A DNA stretch of 64,000 nucleotides from Ophiura sarsii (GCA_035610835.1 CM069447.1:40165437-40229436), one strand, 5' to 3'. Shown: positions 12,841-23,439, numbered from the stretch's first letter. A program made the numbers and translations. Notes: generated by a model not told the origin, from the letters alone.

Positions 12841-14631
12841 CTGGTTAGCTGCCATCTTGTCGGGAATAATAACTGTGTTTAAGGTTTTTATGTTATACTT
12901 ACAATGAATAGGATGTCATGCGCCGATTCAATATAATGTAGAATAGGCCGGGTGCGATTCCCCTGTGTAGTCCGATGCGCATGGCAACATATAACGTCCA
13001 TTGGATCGAATAGTAAAAGATACACGCGTGCTCATTCCTCCATGATCCCATTCTCTATCTTTACAATATTTGTCTCGCTTCATTCATCTAATATTTGTAT
13101 CATTCATATTTGTTCTTGCATTATATAATCTTTAAAATAGTACATACTTTCATAATGGTTTGAATAGAGTGAAAACATTCCAGAATATATGTCTTACTCT
13201 ACAGTCCGTACTTACTGCCATGCGCAGATATTTAGAGTACATGATAAGACATGTTAATCGCAAATATTCTCTGTTAATATATAAATTATTAAAAAAACCA
13301 TAGTGAAACACTCTCATATCAGTTATATATAATGTTGCAATATTTGTGTGTGTGTGATATTGCTACAAATATTAACACTTTCTGAAATATTAACACTAAA
13401 ACGACAAGGTCATTATATTGACCTAACCCAAACCCCAACCCCTCAACCCCAACCCCAATCCAAAGAAAATAAATTTAAAAAATATAAAAAACTAAAAAAA
13501 GGAAAGAAATGAAAACAAAATCTCTCATGCTAACACGATTAACATAAATCGTCAAATGACTTGGGGTCGTATATGTACTACATACGACCAATTTGCGCTT
13601 ATTTTAGCAAACCCCCTCTTCACATGGGTGTATAATAATGGTGACCCGTCAAAGTTGGGGTGTGGGGGTTGGTGCACCCCCCCCCCCCCCCCCCCCCCCC
13701 CCGCAACTTGTATTGTTTTATCAATTTCAAACGTGATATTTGTGTTGTTATTAATGTTTAATTTTAAATATATTACAAATTTCAATTTTAATCAATTGTA
13801 ATCATAAACATATCGCGCACGGAATTATTTTCAACGATTAAGTGAATTAAGTGGTACGTTATAAATAACGATATATAATCGTTACATATTTAATGAAGGA
13901 GAATATAATTACCGTGAAGTATATTGTACAATGGAAATTAATATAATAAATCATGTTGTCATGAGGGCCACTTTTGCTTGCAATTTATTACATATCTCAG
14001 CAAAATAATTATTCATAATTATATGTATATAAATTTCGTAGCAATAGGGCCTATGATTTAGATACAACGATGAGAGAATAAAGGAGTGGCGTAACAAGAG
14101 CAGGTGGGGGCAAGGGGCGATTACATAACAAAACAGCATTATTTTGACACCAAAAATGAGTTTGTTTTACCTATATTATACAGGATCTAAATGTATTCTT
14201 CTATATCAAAATGTCTATAATATGTATCATGTTGAGAGGTCGAAAGACGTATTCATCAGTCATTAGAGGGATTATAAATACAAAAATCTAATATTGTTGC
14301 ATAATAAAGTATTTCTTTACGCTCATTAATATTTTTGGCATCTATATTTTGATACCCCATTCTCTACATATTTGAGAAACTTCTGTAGATTCACGTGTGT
14401 CAAATAACAACATTACGCTCATTTTAAATGTATACAAGCCGACATTGGAATCAAAAACCCGCCTAAATATTCATACGTCACTATGGTCGATATGTATTTG
14501 CATTCATCTTAGGATACATTGAATTATATGCGATATCTTCAAATTTGTCACACAATGTATCAACTTTAATAAATAGTTGTTAATCGTGGATATTCTACAG
14601 TATTTACCAGCAGACGGGGTATCAGAATTGG
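12841..14631. other. Intron sequence with a 26-base C run
   Basis: No exon recognised. An uninterrupted C tract lies at 13677-13702 and a CCCCAACCCC-rich stretch at 13425-13460. Reading frames on both strands across the C run (poly-Pro and poly-Gly) are artefacts of the tract. Confidence 0.45.
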
Positions 14632-14708
14632 CAGGGTGTACCAAAAGTGTCGATACCTTTTTAAAGCTATATATCTCCGTTAATATTATTTGTTAATATA
14701 TTTCGCAG

Positions 14709-14959
14709 AATATAACTGAAAGCATACTTTGATAAAGAGCACTTGTAGAATTATTATGATACCAAACTTACAATGGCAACAACTGTGTTGACAAAGTACA
14801 GAAGAAAGTGTTTTGAACTTTAAAACTACACTTGCATATCAATTCATAGTACAACATGTATAATTAGCTTATGTTATGAAATGAAGGTAGCGAAAGAGGG
14901 AGAGAGGTAGTGAAGACAAAGGTTTTCCATAGGGATCTTTATAAATTTCAGATTGAAAT
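14709..14959. repeat. Direct repeat, left copy (pairs with 15698-15910)
   Basis: Blocks such as TATAACTGAAAG, CTTACAATGGCA, CACTTGCATATCAATTCATA and GAGGGAGAGAGGTAGTGAAG occur in the same order in both copies, flanking the minisatellite between them. The right copy lacks short segments. This looks like a tandem duplication or an insertion into a duplicated target. Confidence 0.7.
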
Positions 14960-15274
14960 ACGTACATGTACACTAGGATAGCTTCTACATTGTTTTATGC
15001 TTTAAATATTTGATAAGTTCATAATATATAGAAATAAGTTCAGGTTTGAATCCGAGCCTGTGACATTAAAACTAAGTGTTATATAGAAACGTTAATTAAT
15101 CATCTTCCGGTTTGCCGTAATATATCATGTAAGAGAACAATGACATTGAAACTGTCTCAATTATCTGATGAAGTAAGTGTTCATGATAATTGCCACCACC
15201 TCAATAAACGACGATAGTAGTCACTCACGTAGTCACTCTACCACGATATCGTTCCATCAACTTAATTAGGCAGG

Positions 15275-15695
15275 AAACGTGTCCATGGTTACACCTTAAC
15301 ACCTTGATATTCTGCCTCGTTGTGCCACTAATTTTGGATTTTTCTTATATTTTACCATTGGAATAGTAAATGAGATACGTATCTATGGTTAAACGAACAC
15401 ACAGGGATATTTCGACCTACTTCGTTGTGTAACAACTATTTTTTTTTATTGTTCTTACATTTTATCATTGGAATAGTAAATGAGATACGTATCCATGGTT
15501 ACACGTAAACACAAAAATATTTGACCTACCTGGTTGTGTCACTAGTTTTGGATTAAATTGTTCTATATTTTAACATATGAATAGTAAATGTGGTATGTAA
15601 CCATGGTTACACGTAAACACAGTGATAAGTTGACGTACCTCGTTGTGTCATAACTATTTGTGGGATTGCTCTTACATTTTATCATAGAGGTTATC
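15275..15695. repeat. Minisatellite of about 110 bp, copy 2
   Basis: Units marked by GGAATAGTAAATGAGATACG near 15358 and 15470 and by a variant near 15577. The order of unit variants parallels copy 1, so the whole array was copied rather than grown independently. Confidence 0.75.
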
Positions 15696-15697
15696 TA

Positions 15698-15910
15698 TGT
15701 TATAACTGAAAGTATACTTATGATACCGAACTTACAATGGCAGCAACTGTGTTCATAACTTTAAAACTGCACTTGCATATCAATTCATAGTATAACATGT
15801 ATACTTAGCTAAGTTAGCTTATGTTATGAAATGAAGGTAGCAAAAGAGGGAGAGAGGTAGTGAAGACAAAGGTTTTCCATAAGGATCTTTATAAATTTCA
15901 GATTGAAATA
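15698..15910. repeat. Direct repeat, right copy (pairs with 14709-14959)
   Basis: See the left copy for the shared blocks. It ends with GATCTTTATAAATTTCAGAT, as does the left copy. Confidence 0.7.
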
Positions 15911-16267
15911 ATTCTTACTATGAACATTATTAATGTTTTGAATACAAATATGAAAAGTTAAAGCCTTTTTTTTGGCAAATGCCACATACATGGAATGCGA
16001 GGAACATGTAGCACGCGATGTTATCTACGGACATCCGGCGTCCTACAAGTTTAACACATTTTATGGCATTGTGAATTATGTCTAATTGCTATAAGGCCTC
16101 TTAATATATTACACACGCTGAAAGTGTGGTTTCAAATTTAGACACTGCGAATTATTTAGCCGAAGATATTAAGTTTTAAAAAGGTATCGAAAACTTTGGG
16201 ACACCCTGTATTATTTGAAATGGAGTTATACATACGAGTAACCCAATTTTAAATTTACACTCCCTGT

Positions 16268-16682
16268 GGAAACGATAAAAGGGGCACTAAGAGATGTGTT
16301 GGAGACTGCGCCCTCAATTATGATAAAAAACTGGGATTAGTATATTTTATAATTGTATTACACGTATGAACTTACACCTATAAGGATTAAGAAAAATCAG
16401 CCCTCTTTGTACAAGAAAACGTCGATTCAAAAATGCTCGTACAGCCGCGACGAGCATTTTACGTTCGACATTATCCCCTGCAGAACGCGTGATACATAAC
16501 GCGAACCATATTTGCATAGAGGGCGTTTTTCAATAAATAGCGATGATATTGTTTTAATCAAGTTTTGCTGTGTTTTTGTTAGTAGAAACAACAATGATGG
16601 CAATTTTTAATGTTCATCTTGAATTCTGAAGTAAATTTTTAAACATTTAAAATCTTCAACACCACTTAATGTCCCTTTAAGG
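16268..16682. repeat. Possible small TIR element
   Basis: AAAGGGGCACTAAGAGATGT near 16270 and an approximately inverted ACCACTTAATGTCCCTTTAA near 16661 suggest terminal repeats. A related inverted block occurs at 44640-44740 (AACATCTCTTAGTATCTC, TTGAGGGCGCAG). Arm identity is modest, so the limits are approximate. Confidence 0.35.
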
Positions 16683-16782
16683 TAATGCATTCTATAGGGG
16701 TGTATGGGGTGTATGGATTTGTAATGGAATAAACAAATGCAGATAACAAGTCCACTCTTACCATTGTCTACCATGTCTACAG

Positions 16783-17022
16783 GGCATATACAAGAAGTCA
16801 GAGGTTATATCTGTGCAGTAGGACGAGAAAGAGATGAATATAAAGTATGGCGATGGGTTCTACCGTACGCTTATCCTTGTGGATGCACACGAGTTATAAT
16901 GGGAGGTATGAATACAGACACTCCTAAGAGGCACTTTAGACCAGTGTACGTTGATAAGCTTCTGCTGTCGGATAAAGTCGGAGAGATACGGACACACTAT
17001 GGGCTTCAATGTTACAAAAAAG
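16783..17022 (+). CDS. Exon for an unrecognised four-cysteine module, block A
   Basis: A 240-nt phase 1-1 exon lies between acceptor GTCTACAG (16775-16782) and donor G|GTGAAC (17023). It encodes about 80 residues beginning HIQEVRGYICAVG and ending THYGLQCYKK. Cysteines fall at about residues 11, 33, 35 and 77, with a CGC pair and aromatic clusters (VWRWV, PYAYPC). I recognise no known domain. It sits between the signal-peptide exon and the first HYR exon, so it would form the mature N-terminus of a secreted protein. The block B copy (45564-45803) differs mainly by silent changes, which argues that it is really coding. It may be a divergent form of a known extracellular fold; without a profile search I leave it unnamed. 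Confidence 0.7.
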
Positions 17023-17438
17023 GTGAACACTTTTAACATTGTTTTAGCGAAACTATTGCATGTCGTACCAATTTGAACGTCCATTTATAGGTGTGTGGAG
17101 GTGTGGGGTGAGATTAGCCTTTCATTAAGGCGTTGTGGTGGTGTGTGTGAGTTCGTTAAAAAAAGTAAGAGCGCCCTCAGTAAAAGTAATCTACTCGCTA
17201 CGCTCGGCGCTCGACGGGTCGGCGTCATGCCCCGTTTCGTTCGGCGCTCGACAGGTAAGTTTGCGCGTATGCCAGGCGATGGAAAGTCACTGCACAACAT
17301 TTACTATATCTATATTACAAAGCATTCAATTTTATCCAATTTCCTGTTATGGTTATGTGGTGTCTAGTAATCCATAATAGACTCACACGGCACAGAATGA
17401 AAAACTGCTGATGCGTGCACTATAAAACACACACAGTT

Positions 17439-17441
17439 TAG
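17439..17441. other. Empty insertion site matching the 46943-48294 element
   Basis: The sequence CACACAGTT-TAG-ATAGGCC here matches the two flanks of the block B element (CACACAGTA-TAG | TAG-ATAGGG) with a single TAG, i.e. the pre-insertion state. Downstream CTAGGACTCTCAAGTGATAT is shared by both blocks. Confidence 0.8.
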
Positions 17442-17616
17442 ATAGGCCTAGGACTCTCAAGTGATATGAAAGGCTAGTTCATGACACCGGCCTGTCCCAT
17501 TTTCAGTACTTCACCTGCAAGAAGTGAGCTTTATTTCTTTAATGGATCAGATTCATCAGTACCAGGCTCTATATATGACCATTTTTGTGATTACATTTTA
17601 CATCCTCCTATTTCAG

Positions 17617-17853
17617 CACCAAATTTCGAGTATTGTCCGGCCGACCAGTCAATGTCAACAGACCCCCAACTACCTACAGCGATGGTGACATGGCATACAC
17701 CTGAAGCATATGATAAATTAGGAGACATACCTGCGATCAACTGTAGTCAATATTCGGGTTCACGCTTTCAAATTGGAGAGACTGGTGTGACCTGTAATGC
17801 TACGGACAAGAATGGAACAATGGCAATGTGCAACTTTACCATAGCCGTAAAAG
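17617..17853 (+). CDS. HYR exon A1 (first hyalin repeat, block A)
   Basis: A 237-nt exon (acceptor TTTCAG at 17616, donor G|GTATGA at 17854), phase 1-1, encoding APNFEYCPADQS...TWHTPEAYDKLGD...INC...FQIGETGVTCNATDKNG...CNFTIAVK. This is the HYR pattern: an aromatic-x-x-C start, a W-x-x-P-x-A core, paired G-x-x-x-V-x-C and a closing C-x-F-x-V strand. HYR is an immunoglobulin-like extracellular fold used in adhesion and matrix proteins. This first repeat is the most divergent: YDKLGD replaces the usual TDNSGD. N-x-T sequons suggest glycosylation. Block B has a clear orthologous exon at 48464. Confidence 0.85.
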
Positions 17854-18800
17854 GTATGATCAACTTATAACCTATACGATGTGATTTGAAAAAATATGAA
17901 CTATTCAAAATTGTCAGCAGATGACGTTACCATGGTTACCATGGTCCTCAATTTCAAAAGGATTGAAATAATTTTCATTGCCGGGACTAATATTGCATAA
18001 TGACTTTATTGACTCTCTATAATTGTAGGACTAATATCGGCTAGGACTTACGATAAAACTTACATACATATGTCAAGGTTTTCTCGGGCGTACCTTGTGG
18101 GTACTTAGTATTTTCTTGCTTTCACTCAATAACAGCTAGGCATTTTGCTAAACAATCTTGGAAGAAGTATAATTACCGCTTTCATCATCGCCAGTATCTT
18201 ATCTGGTTATTCCGCTACAAAAAGCAGTCTACAAAATATATGTTCATTACATTCCAGTTGCCTGTAAGGTTTGAGCCCAAGTTTGATCCATCCAACACCA
18301 TTTACCGCATGCTGGGGGACCTTGAGTGTGGCAGCGGTGGAACTAGTAACAAGCCTGAGGGGATGCAGTATTGCCACATGACTTGGGCTAGTTTTAAAAC
18401 TAAAATCTGCTATTTGGATAATATAATGTGATTTCTTTTCGAAATTTGAACATTTGTTTTTATAAAATATGATATAGTTACTAGTTTTTATGACAAATTG
18501 AAATTAAAAGTTGGAATTTGTTATCACAAGAACATTTTCAAAAGTAGTATACAGGGCTTCTAATTACACCAACACTAAAGAGCCTTGAGCTATGCTTAGG
18601 ATAGCGGTGGATATGGTAGTACGCATGCTGGCAAGACACAGTTGGTGTAAAATAATCAGATAAATGGTGTAGGAGGGGATGATTTATACCCTGGATATGT
18701 CATCAAAGACGTGGTCAAGAAAGTTGGATTTTATACAGGGCACGGAACCGTAATGTTTCTGTTGATGTTACAACTTGTTTTCGCTATATTTATTTATCAG
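17854..18800 (+). other. Intron A1-A2, with an insertion absent from block B
   Basis: The ends correspond to the block B intron 48701-49118. Positions about 18240-18767 have no counterpart there, so about 530 bp was inserted in block A or lost in block B. Short inverted fragments (ACACCAAC near 18567 and GTTGGTGTA near 18641) lie inside it. The reading frame 18240-18431 falls in this insert and is not called. Confidence 0.5.
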
Positions 18801-19040
18801 ACAGGGAAGCACCTATCTTCACAAATTGTCCAGCCAACAGGACATCAGAACCAACCCTTCCTGAAACTACAGCAGTGGTGGAAAATCCTGGAGCTATAGA
18901 TAATTCCGGACAGGCGCCTAATGTCTCGTGTAACAGAGAGGCTGGTTATAAATATCCAGTTGGTGTGACCGGAATTATCTGTGAAGCTAGTGATGCAAGT
19001 AACAACAAAGCAACGTGCAATGTCACCGTGCATATAATTG
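18801..19040 (+). CDS. HYR exon A2
   Basis: A 240-nt phase 1-1 exon (acceptor TTATCAG, donor G|GTAAGC) encoding DREAPIFTNCPANRT...TTAVVENPGAIDNSGQAPNVSC...VGVTGIICEASDAS...CNVTVHIIG. It belongs to the EAP-type subfamily with B2 and B4. The conserved tryptophan before the ENP core (VVWENP in B4) is missing through loss of one codon; B2 shares this loss. An overlapping frame starting at GTG 18875 is part of this same exon. Confidence 0.85.
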
Positions 19041-19100
19041 GTAAGCTTCCAGTTCAATCATAATGATGAAAATGAAACTAAATAACTTGGGACTTAAAGT

Positions 19101-19130
19101 ACGAGAGTCATTCAATAAGTTCTACCTCCG
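19101..19130. repeat. Mariner-like terminal sequence
   Basis: ACGAGAGTCATTCAATAAGT resembles the ends of mariner-type transposons (ACGAGGGTCATTCAATAAG). The same fragment sits at the matching intron position in block B (49412-49430), and a variant at 56155-56180. No partner end or transposase was recognised. Confidence 0.4.
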
Positions 19131-19514
19131 CCCTCATAACATCGCAAATAATATGAATGTCAGCCTCATGCCATATGTCATGACTATAGCTCTGTATCAT
19201 GGCTACACATTGATAGTAAGTGATAATTGACATCTGTTTCACTTTTGATATGATGCGGTCAAAGACAGAGAAGATTGTGGACGACGGAAACGGAAATTAC
19301 CTTTAAAATAAATACATGTTTTTCAGTGTTTTTCCGTTTTGTACGATTAGATATAAGAGCACGATTTAAATACTGAAAATGATAAAACGATGATATCTGA
19401 ATATATTACAGTATCATGTGTAAGTAAGATTGTAAGCAATATTGACTTATGTAGGCTTGTTAATATAGAGTGTCTTCAATAGATATTCAGACAAAAAAAC
19501 GGCATAGTTACATT

Positions 19515-19617
19515 TTAACCCTCGTCCTCATAAGGGGAGGTAACACCCCCACCCCCCCCCCCCCCCCTCCCCCTAGGTGTCAGTGTTACAAAAACGTCTC
19601 AGTAGGACGAGGGTTAA
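19515..19617. mobile_element. Miniature TIR insertion, also present in block B
   Basis: A 14-bp perfect inverted repeat (TTAACCCTCGTCCT and its complement) encloses a C-rich core with an interrupted C tract at 19549-19567. The same insertion occupies the matching intron in block B (49751-49833), so it preceded the block duplication. Confidence 0.6.
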
Positions 19618-19801
19618 CGCTCATACAAATCTTTGAAAACCACTAAAGTTTCATGGCGGACTATACTACCATCGGTAACTTTTTATGTGGCGAACTTACT
19701 TGGCGTAAGGTTCAGAGGCTGAGACTCCCATGATTTAGTTGGAACAATTTTCCAACTTTTTTTTAATCTTGAATCTTGATGTTTTATTGAATGCAATCTA
19801 G

Positions 19802-20047
19802 ATCCGGAGGAACCTGCATTCAGATTTTGTCCGGGGACTCAAACGAATATTACCTTGCATGGTCAGTCTTTCGGCGTGGTAGAATGGAACCACCCTGTAG
19901 CTACTGACAACTCTGGAGATACCCCTAATGTGACGTGTGATGTAGAGTCAGGATCCAATTTTACAATCGGACGAACTAACGTCACCTGCATGGCTAGTGA
20001 TGCCAGTGGTAACAAAGCAACGTGCAATTTCACTGTCAGCATAATTG
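19802..20047 (+). CDS. HYR exon A3
   Basis: A 246-nt phase 1-1 exon (acceptor CAATCTAG, donor TTG|GTAAGT). It opens the main subfamily: DPEEPAFRFCPGTQTN, HGQSFGVVEWNHPVATDNSG, DVESGSNFTIGRTNVTC, MASDASGNKATCNFTVSIIG. It has four cysteines and several N-x-T/S sequons. The upstream intron ends in TTGATGTTTTATTGAATGCA, a block repeated before A4-A7 and most block B exons, showing that exon and flanking intron duplicated together. Confidence 0.9.
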
Positions 20048-20587
20048 GTAAGTTACCGCAATCGATTCCCTCATTTTACATTGATCTCATGTATATTTCA
20101 AGGTGTTCTCGATCTTACCTTCCGGGTACTTAGTATCAACTTGCATGTGATTTGATTAGCCTTGTGTGCGCACCAAATCAATTATTTTATTACCAATGTA
20201 TGGCATTGAACGTTGTAAAAATAATTAAGAACACGATATTTCAAAACCATAAATATGTTATGAATCACAACAAATACCAACGTTTACCATACGTCACTAG
20301 AGTAAAACCATCAACAATTATACGTCACTATGTAATTCCACCGACAAATATACAATATTCTTCACTAGAAATTAAGACAAAAAGCAGCGGCATAGTTAGG
20401 TTTAACGCTCATACAAATCTTTAAAAATCACTAAAGCTTCATGGCGGACTATATACTACCATCGGTATTTGTATATGTGGCGAACTTACTTGGCGTAAGG
20501 TTCAGAGGCATGGACTCCCATTAAGTTTTGACAGTGTTACAATGTGTTTGATCTTGATTCTTGATGTTTGATTTGAATGCAATCTAG
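20048..20587 (+). other. Intron A3-A4
   Basis: No exon recognised. It carries a fragment (TACTTAGTATCAACTTG) shared with introns of block B and a second copy of the sequence preceding A3 (AACGCTCATACAAATCTTTA), again pointing to unit duplication. Confidence 0.5.
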
Positions 20588-20833
20588 ATCCGGAGGAACC
20601 TGCATTCAGTTTTTGTCCAAATATTCTAACGAATACTACCTTGAATGGTCAGTCTTTCGGTGTGGTAGAATTGAACAACCCTCTGGCTACTGACAACTCT
20701 GGAAGTACCCCTACTGTGACGTGTGATGTAGATTCAGGATCCAATTTTACAATCGGACGAACTAACGTCACCTGTATGGCCAGTGATGCGAGTGGCAACC
20801 AAGCAACGTGCAATTTCACCGTCAGCATAATCG
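20588..20833 (+). CDS. HYR exon A4
   Basis: A 246-nt phase 1-1 exon, donor G|GTGAGC instead of the usual GTAAGC. It encodes DPEEPAFSFCPNILTNTTLNGQSFGVVELNNPLATDNSG...CNFTVSIIG. The core tryptophan is replaced by leucine (VVELNNP for VVEWNHP), and the TQTN stretch reads ILTN. The frame is intact. Confidence 0.88.
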
Positions 20834-21085
20834 GTGAGCTACCGCAATTAATGCTCTCATTTTTATAACAATCTCATGAATCGCATGAAACACTATTGAC
20901 TTCTACAGGGCGGCTGGTTCTTGGTGGTTTCTTTTTTCCCTTTTCTTGGTGAGCATTCTAACTTTAACTTTGTATGTGGCGAACCTAATTGGCGTAAGGT
21001 TCAGAGGCAGGGACTCCAATAAAGTTGGAGTAATTGTCCATCTTTTTAATCTTGATTCTTGATGTTTCATTTTAATGCAATCTAG

Positions 21086-21331
21086 ATCCAGAGGAACCTG
21101 CATTCAGTGTTTGTCCGGGAACTCAAACGAATACTACCTTGCATGGTCAGTCTTTCGGCGTGGTAGAATGGAACCACCCTCTAGCTACTGACAACTCTGG
21201 AGATACCCCTACCGTGACGTGTGATGTAGAATCAGGATCCAATTTTACAATCGGAAGAACTGACGTCACCTGCAAGGCTAGGGATCCGAGTGACAACAAA
21301 GCAACGTGCAATTTCACCGTCAGCATAAATG
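21086..21331 (+). CDS. HYR exon A5
   Basis: A 246-nt phase 1-1 exon, 498 bp after A4. It is the standard main-subfamily repeat with the local changes CKARDPSDNKATC for CMASDASGNKATC and VSING for VSIIG at the end. The frame is intact and the donor is G|GTAAGC. Confidence 0.9.
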
Positions 21332-21589
21332 GTAAGCTAACCGCAATCAATTCTCTCATTTTTGTAACGATCTCATGAATTTCATGAAACGCTTGACTTC
21401 TAAAGGGCGGCTTGTTTTGGGGGTTTCTTTTTCAATTTTCTTGGTGAGCATTCTAGCTTAATTTTTTTGTGGCGAACTTACTAGCGTCAGGTTCAGCATG
21501 TTCAGAGGCAGGGACTCCCATTAAGTTGGAACATTTTTCCAACTTTTTTTAAATCTTGATTCTTGATGTTTCATTTGAATGCAATCTAG

Positions 21590-21835
21590 ATCCAGAAGAA
21601 CCTGCATTCAGTTTTTGTCCGGAGACTCAAACAAATACTACCTTGCATGGTCAGTCTTTCGGCATGGTAAAATGGAACCACCCTCTAGCTACTGACAACT
21701 CTGGAGATACCCCTACCGTGACGTGTGATGTAGAATCAGGATCCAATTTTACAATCGGACGAACTGACATCACCTGCTTGGCTAGTGATGCGAGTGGCAA
21801 CAAAGCAACGTGCAATTTCACTGTCAGCATAATCG
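21590..21835 (+). CDS. HYR exon A6
   Basis: A 246-nt phase 1-1 exon, 504 bp after A5, with DPEEPAFSFCPETQTN, FGMVKWNHPLATDNSG and DITCLASDASGN. Its flanking introns are close to those of A5 and A7, as expected for recent unequal exchange. Confidence 0.9.
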
Positions 21836-22055
21836 GTAAGCTACCGCAACCAATTCTCTCATTTTAAAAACGATCCCACGAATCTCATGAAACGCTTGAC
21901 TTCTACAGGGCGGCTTGTTTTTGGTGGTTTCTGTTTTCAATTTTCTTGGTGAGCATTCTAACTTTAACTTTTTATGTGGCGTACTTACTTGGCGTAAGGT
22001 TCAGAGGCAGGGATTCCCATCTTGATTCTTGATGTTTCATTTGAATGTAATCTAG

Positions 22056-22301
22056 ATCCTGAGGAACCTGCATTCAGTTTTTGTCCGGAGACTCAAACGA
22101 GTACTACCTTGCATGGTCAGTCTTTCGGCGTGGTAGAATGGAACCACCCTCTAGCTACTGACAACTCTGGAGATACCACTAATGTGACGTGTGATGTAGA
22201 GTCAGGATCCAAATTTACAATCGGACGAACTGACGTCACATGTATGGCTAGTGATGCGAGTGGCAACAAAGCAACGTGCAATTTCACTGTCAGCATAATC
22301 G
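22056..22301 (+). CDS. HYR exon A7
   Basis: A 246-nt phase 1-1 exon, 466 bp after A6, with TTNVTCDVESGSKFTIGR in the middle. It is intact, with donor G|GTAAGC. This is the last exon of the tight five-unit series A3-A7. Confidence 0.9.
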
Positions 22302-22491
22302 GTAAGCTACCGCAATAGACCTTCTAATTTTACAACGATCTCATGTATCTCATGAAACGCATGTTTTGCCCAGTGTAAGGCAAGGGAAGGTTGTTTTGGG
22401 AGTGTATTTTATCTTCTTCAATTTTCTTGGGGAGCATTTTAATGATTTTAAAATGATTTCATAACATTTTTAAAAAAGAAAGGAAAATAAA

Positions 22492-22566
22492 ACCGAGGTT
22501 ACCTGCATGGCTAATGATGCGAGTGGGAACAAAGCAACATGCAATTTCATTGTCAACGTAATCGGA
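22492..22566 (+). pseudogene. HYR exon remnant, 3' third only
   Basis: About 75 bases match the end of a main-subfamily HYR exon (GTTACCTGCATGGCTAATGA, GGGAACAAAGCAAC, CAATTTCATTGTCAACGTAA). The 5' two thirds are absent, and the donor reads CGGATAAG instead of CGGTAAG, destroying the GT. It is a dead repeat left by unequal exchange or truncation. Confidence 0.8.
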
Positions 22567-22836
22567 TAAGCTACCGCCAATATATATTTTTATTTTCTCG
22601 GATTATAACGATATTGTGTGTCTCTTAAAATCCGTGTTATTTTCTGCCTAAATGTCTAACTTTACATACATGCTTCTTTATAATCATCTATAAACATGAT
22701 AAATGTGATCAGGAGCTTTGAAATTATATTGTAACTTTTTAAATACAGTTTTAAAAGAAATTTACAAAGTGTGTAAACGTAAATATAAAATGGGATTTAT
22801 TTCTGACCTTTTTCTTTTAATTTCAATACTGTTCAG

Positions 22837-23076
22837 ACTCCGAGGAACCCACATTCAGTTTTTGTCCGGGGAATCAACAAAGAATGACCGCGCTTGGTCA
22901 GTCCAGTGTGATACAATGGACCCATCCTATAGCCATGGACAACTCTGGAGTTACCTCTACTGTGACGTGCAATGTAGAGTCGGGATTCACTTTTGCATTC
23001 GGGCAAACTAATGTCTACTGCACGGCGAGTGATACAAGTGGCAACAAAGCAACGTGTCGTTTTACTGTCACCATAG
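22837..23076 (+). CDS. HYR exon A8 (last recognised in block A)
   Basis: A 240-nt phase 1-1 exon (acceptor GTTCAG, donor ATAG|GTAGGG). It encodes DSEEPTFSFCPGNQQRMTALGQ, VIQWTHPIAMDNSG, VTCNVESGFTFAFGQTNVYC, CRFTVTIG. The VIQWTHPIA core resembles B9 and B10 more than A3-A7, so block A ends in the same subtype order as block B. It leaves a phase 1 intron, so at least one more exon is expected downstream; none is seen before 45564. Confidence 0.87.
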
Positions 23077-23439
23077 GTAGGGGAGAAAGCTGTATATGTA
23101 GCAAACACAACGAGCGCTATACGATGTTAGCTAGAGATAGATGCTCGATTTAGAGAACAAAATATGAAAATATTCGTTTAATGCAATAGATGGGGAAAAC
23201 AATACAAATAAAATCAAGAATGTGTAAAGGTGACAGGGTCCGAGTGTAACATTGGAACATCTTTAATTGAATACGATGTTTTTAATTTTTAATAAGTGCT
23301 TGAAATACATACAATGATCAAGAAGTGACTTTCTATGGTGATTTTTCATTCTCAAATTGTAAAATTACGGATCAAAATCGTGTTTGAATCGTGTTGTTAT
23401 AGTATTGATACTCGGAAGTAAATACTATGTTTGTTTTGA

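Larger units (their letters stand above)
14632..16208. mobile_element. TIR element with CAGGGTGT ends carrying a minisatellite
   Basis: The left end CAGGGTGTACCAAAAGTGTC (14632) and the inverted right end ending ACACCCTG (16208) share roughly 60 or more bases, including TCGATACCTTTTTAAA. The right flank starts with TA. A lone right end of the same element lies at about 45360-45424, at the corresponding place upstream of the block B module exon. Inside are the second copy of the 110-bp minisatellite and a pair of direct repeats. No transposase frame was seen. Confidence 0.65.

Noticed and set aside
13552..13801. Overlapping proline-rich and glycine-rich frames on opposite strands
   Set aside because: Both are produced by the 26-base C run and have no other features.
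17085..17377. Arg/Ser-rich frames on both strands after the module exon
   Set aside because: Mutually overlapping shadows in an intron; the block B intron does not keep the frames.
18240..18431. Possible extra exon between A1 and A2
   Set aside because: It lies in a segment absent from block B, has no acceptor/donor pair in phase 1 and no HYR motif.
21147..21359. Minus-strand frames opposite HYR exons (also 51378-51590, 55815-56021)
   Set aside because: Antisense of HYR exons that have consistent splice sites and domain motifs on the plus strand.
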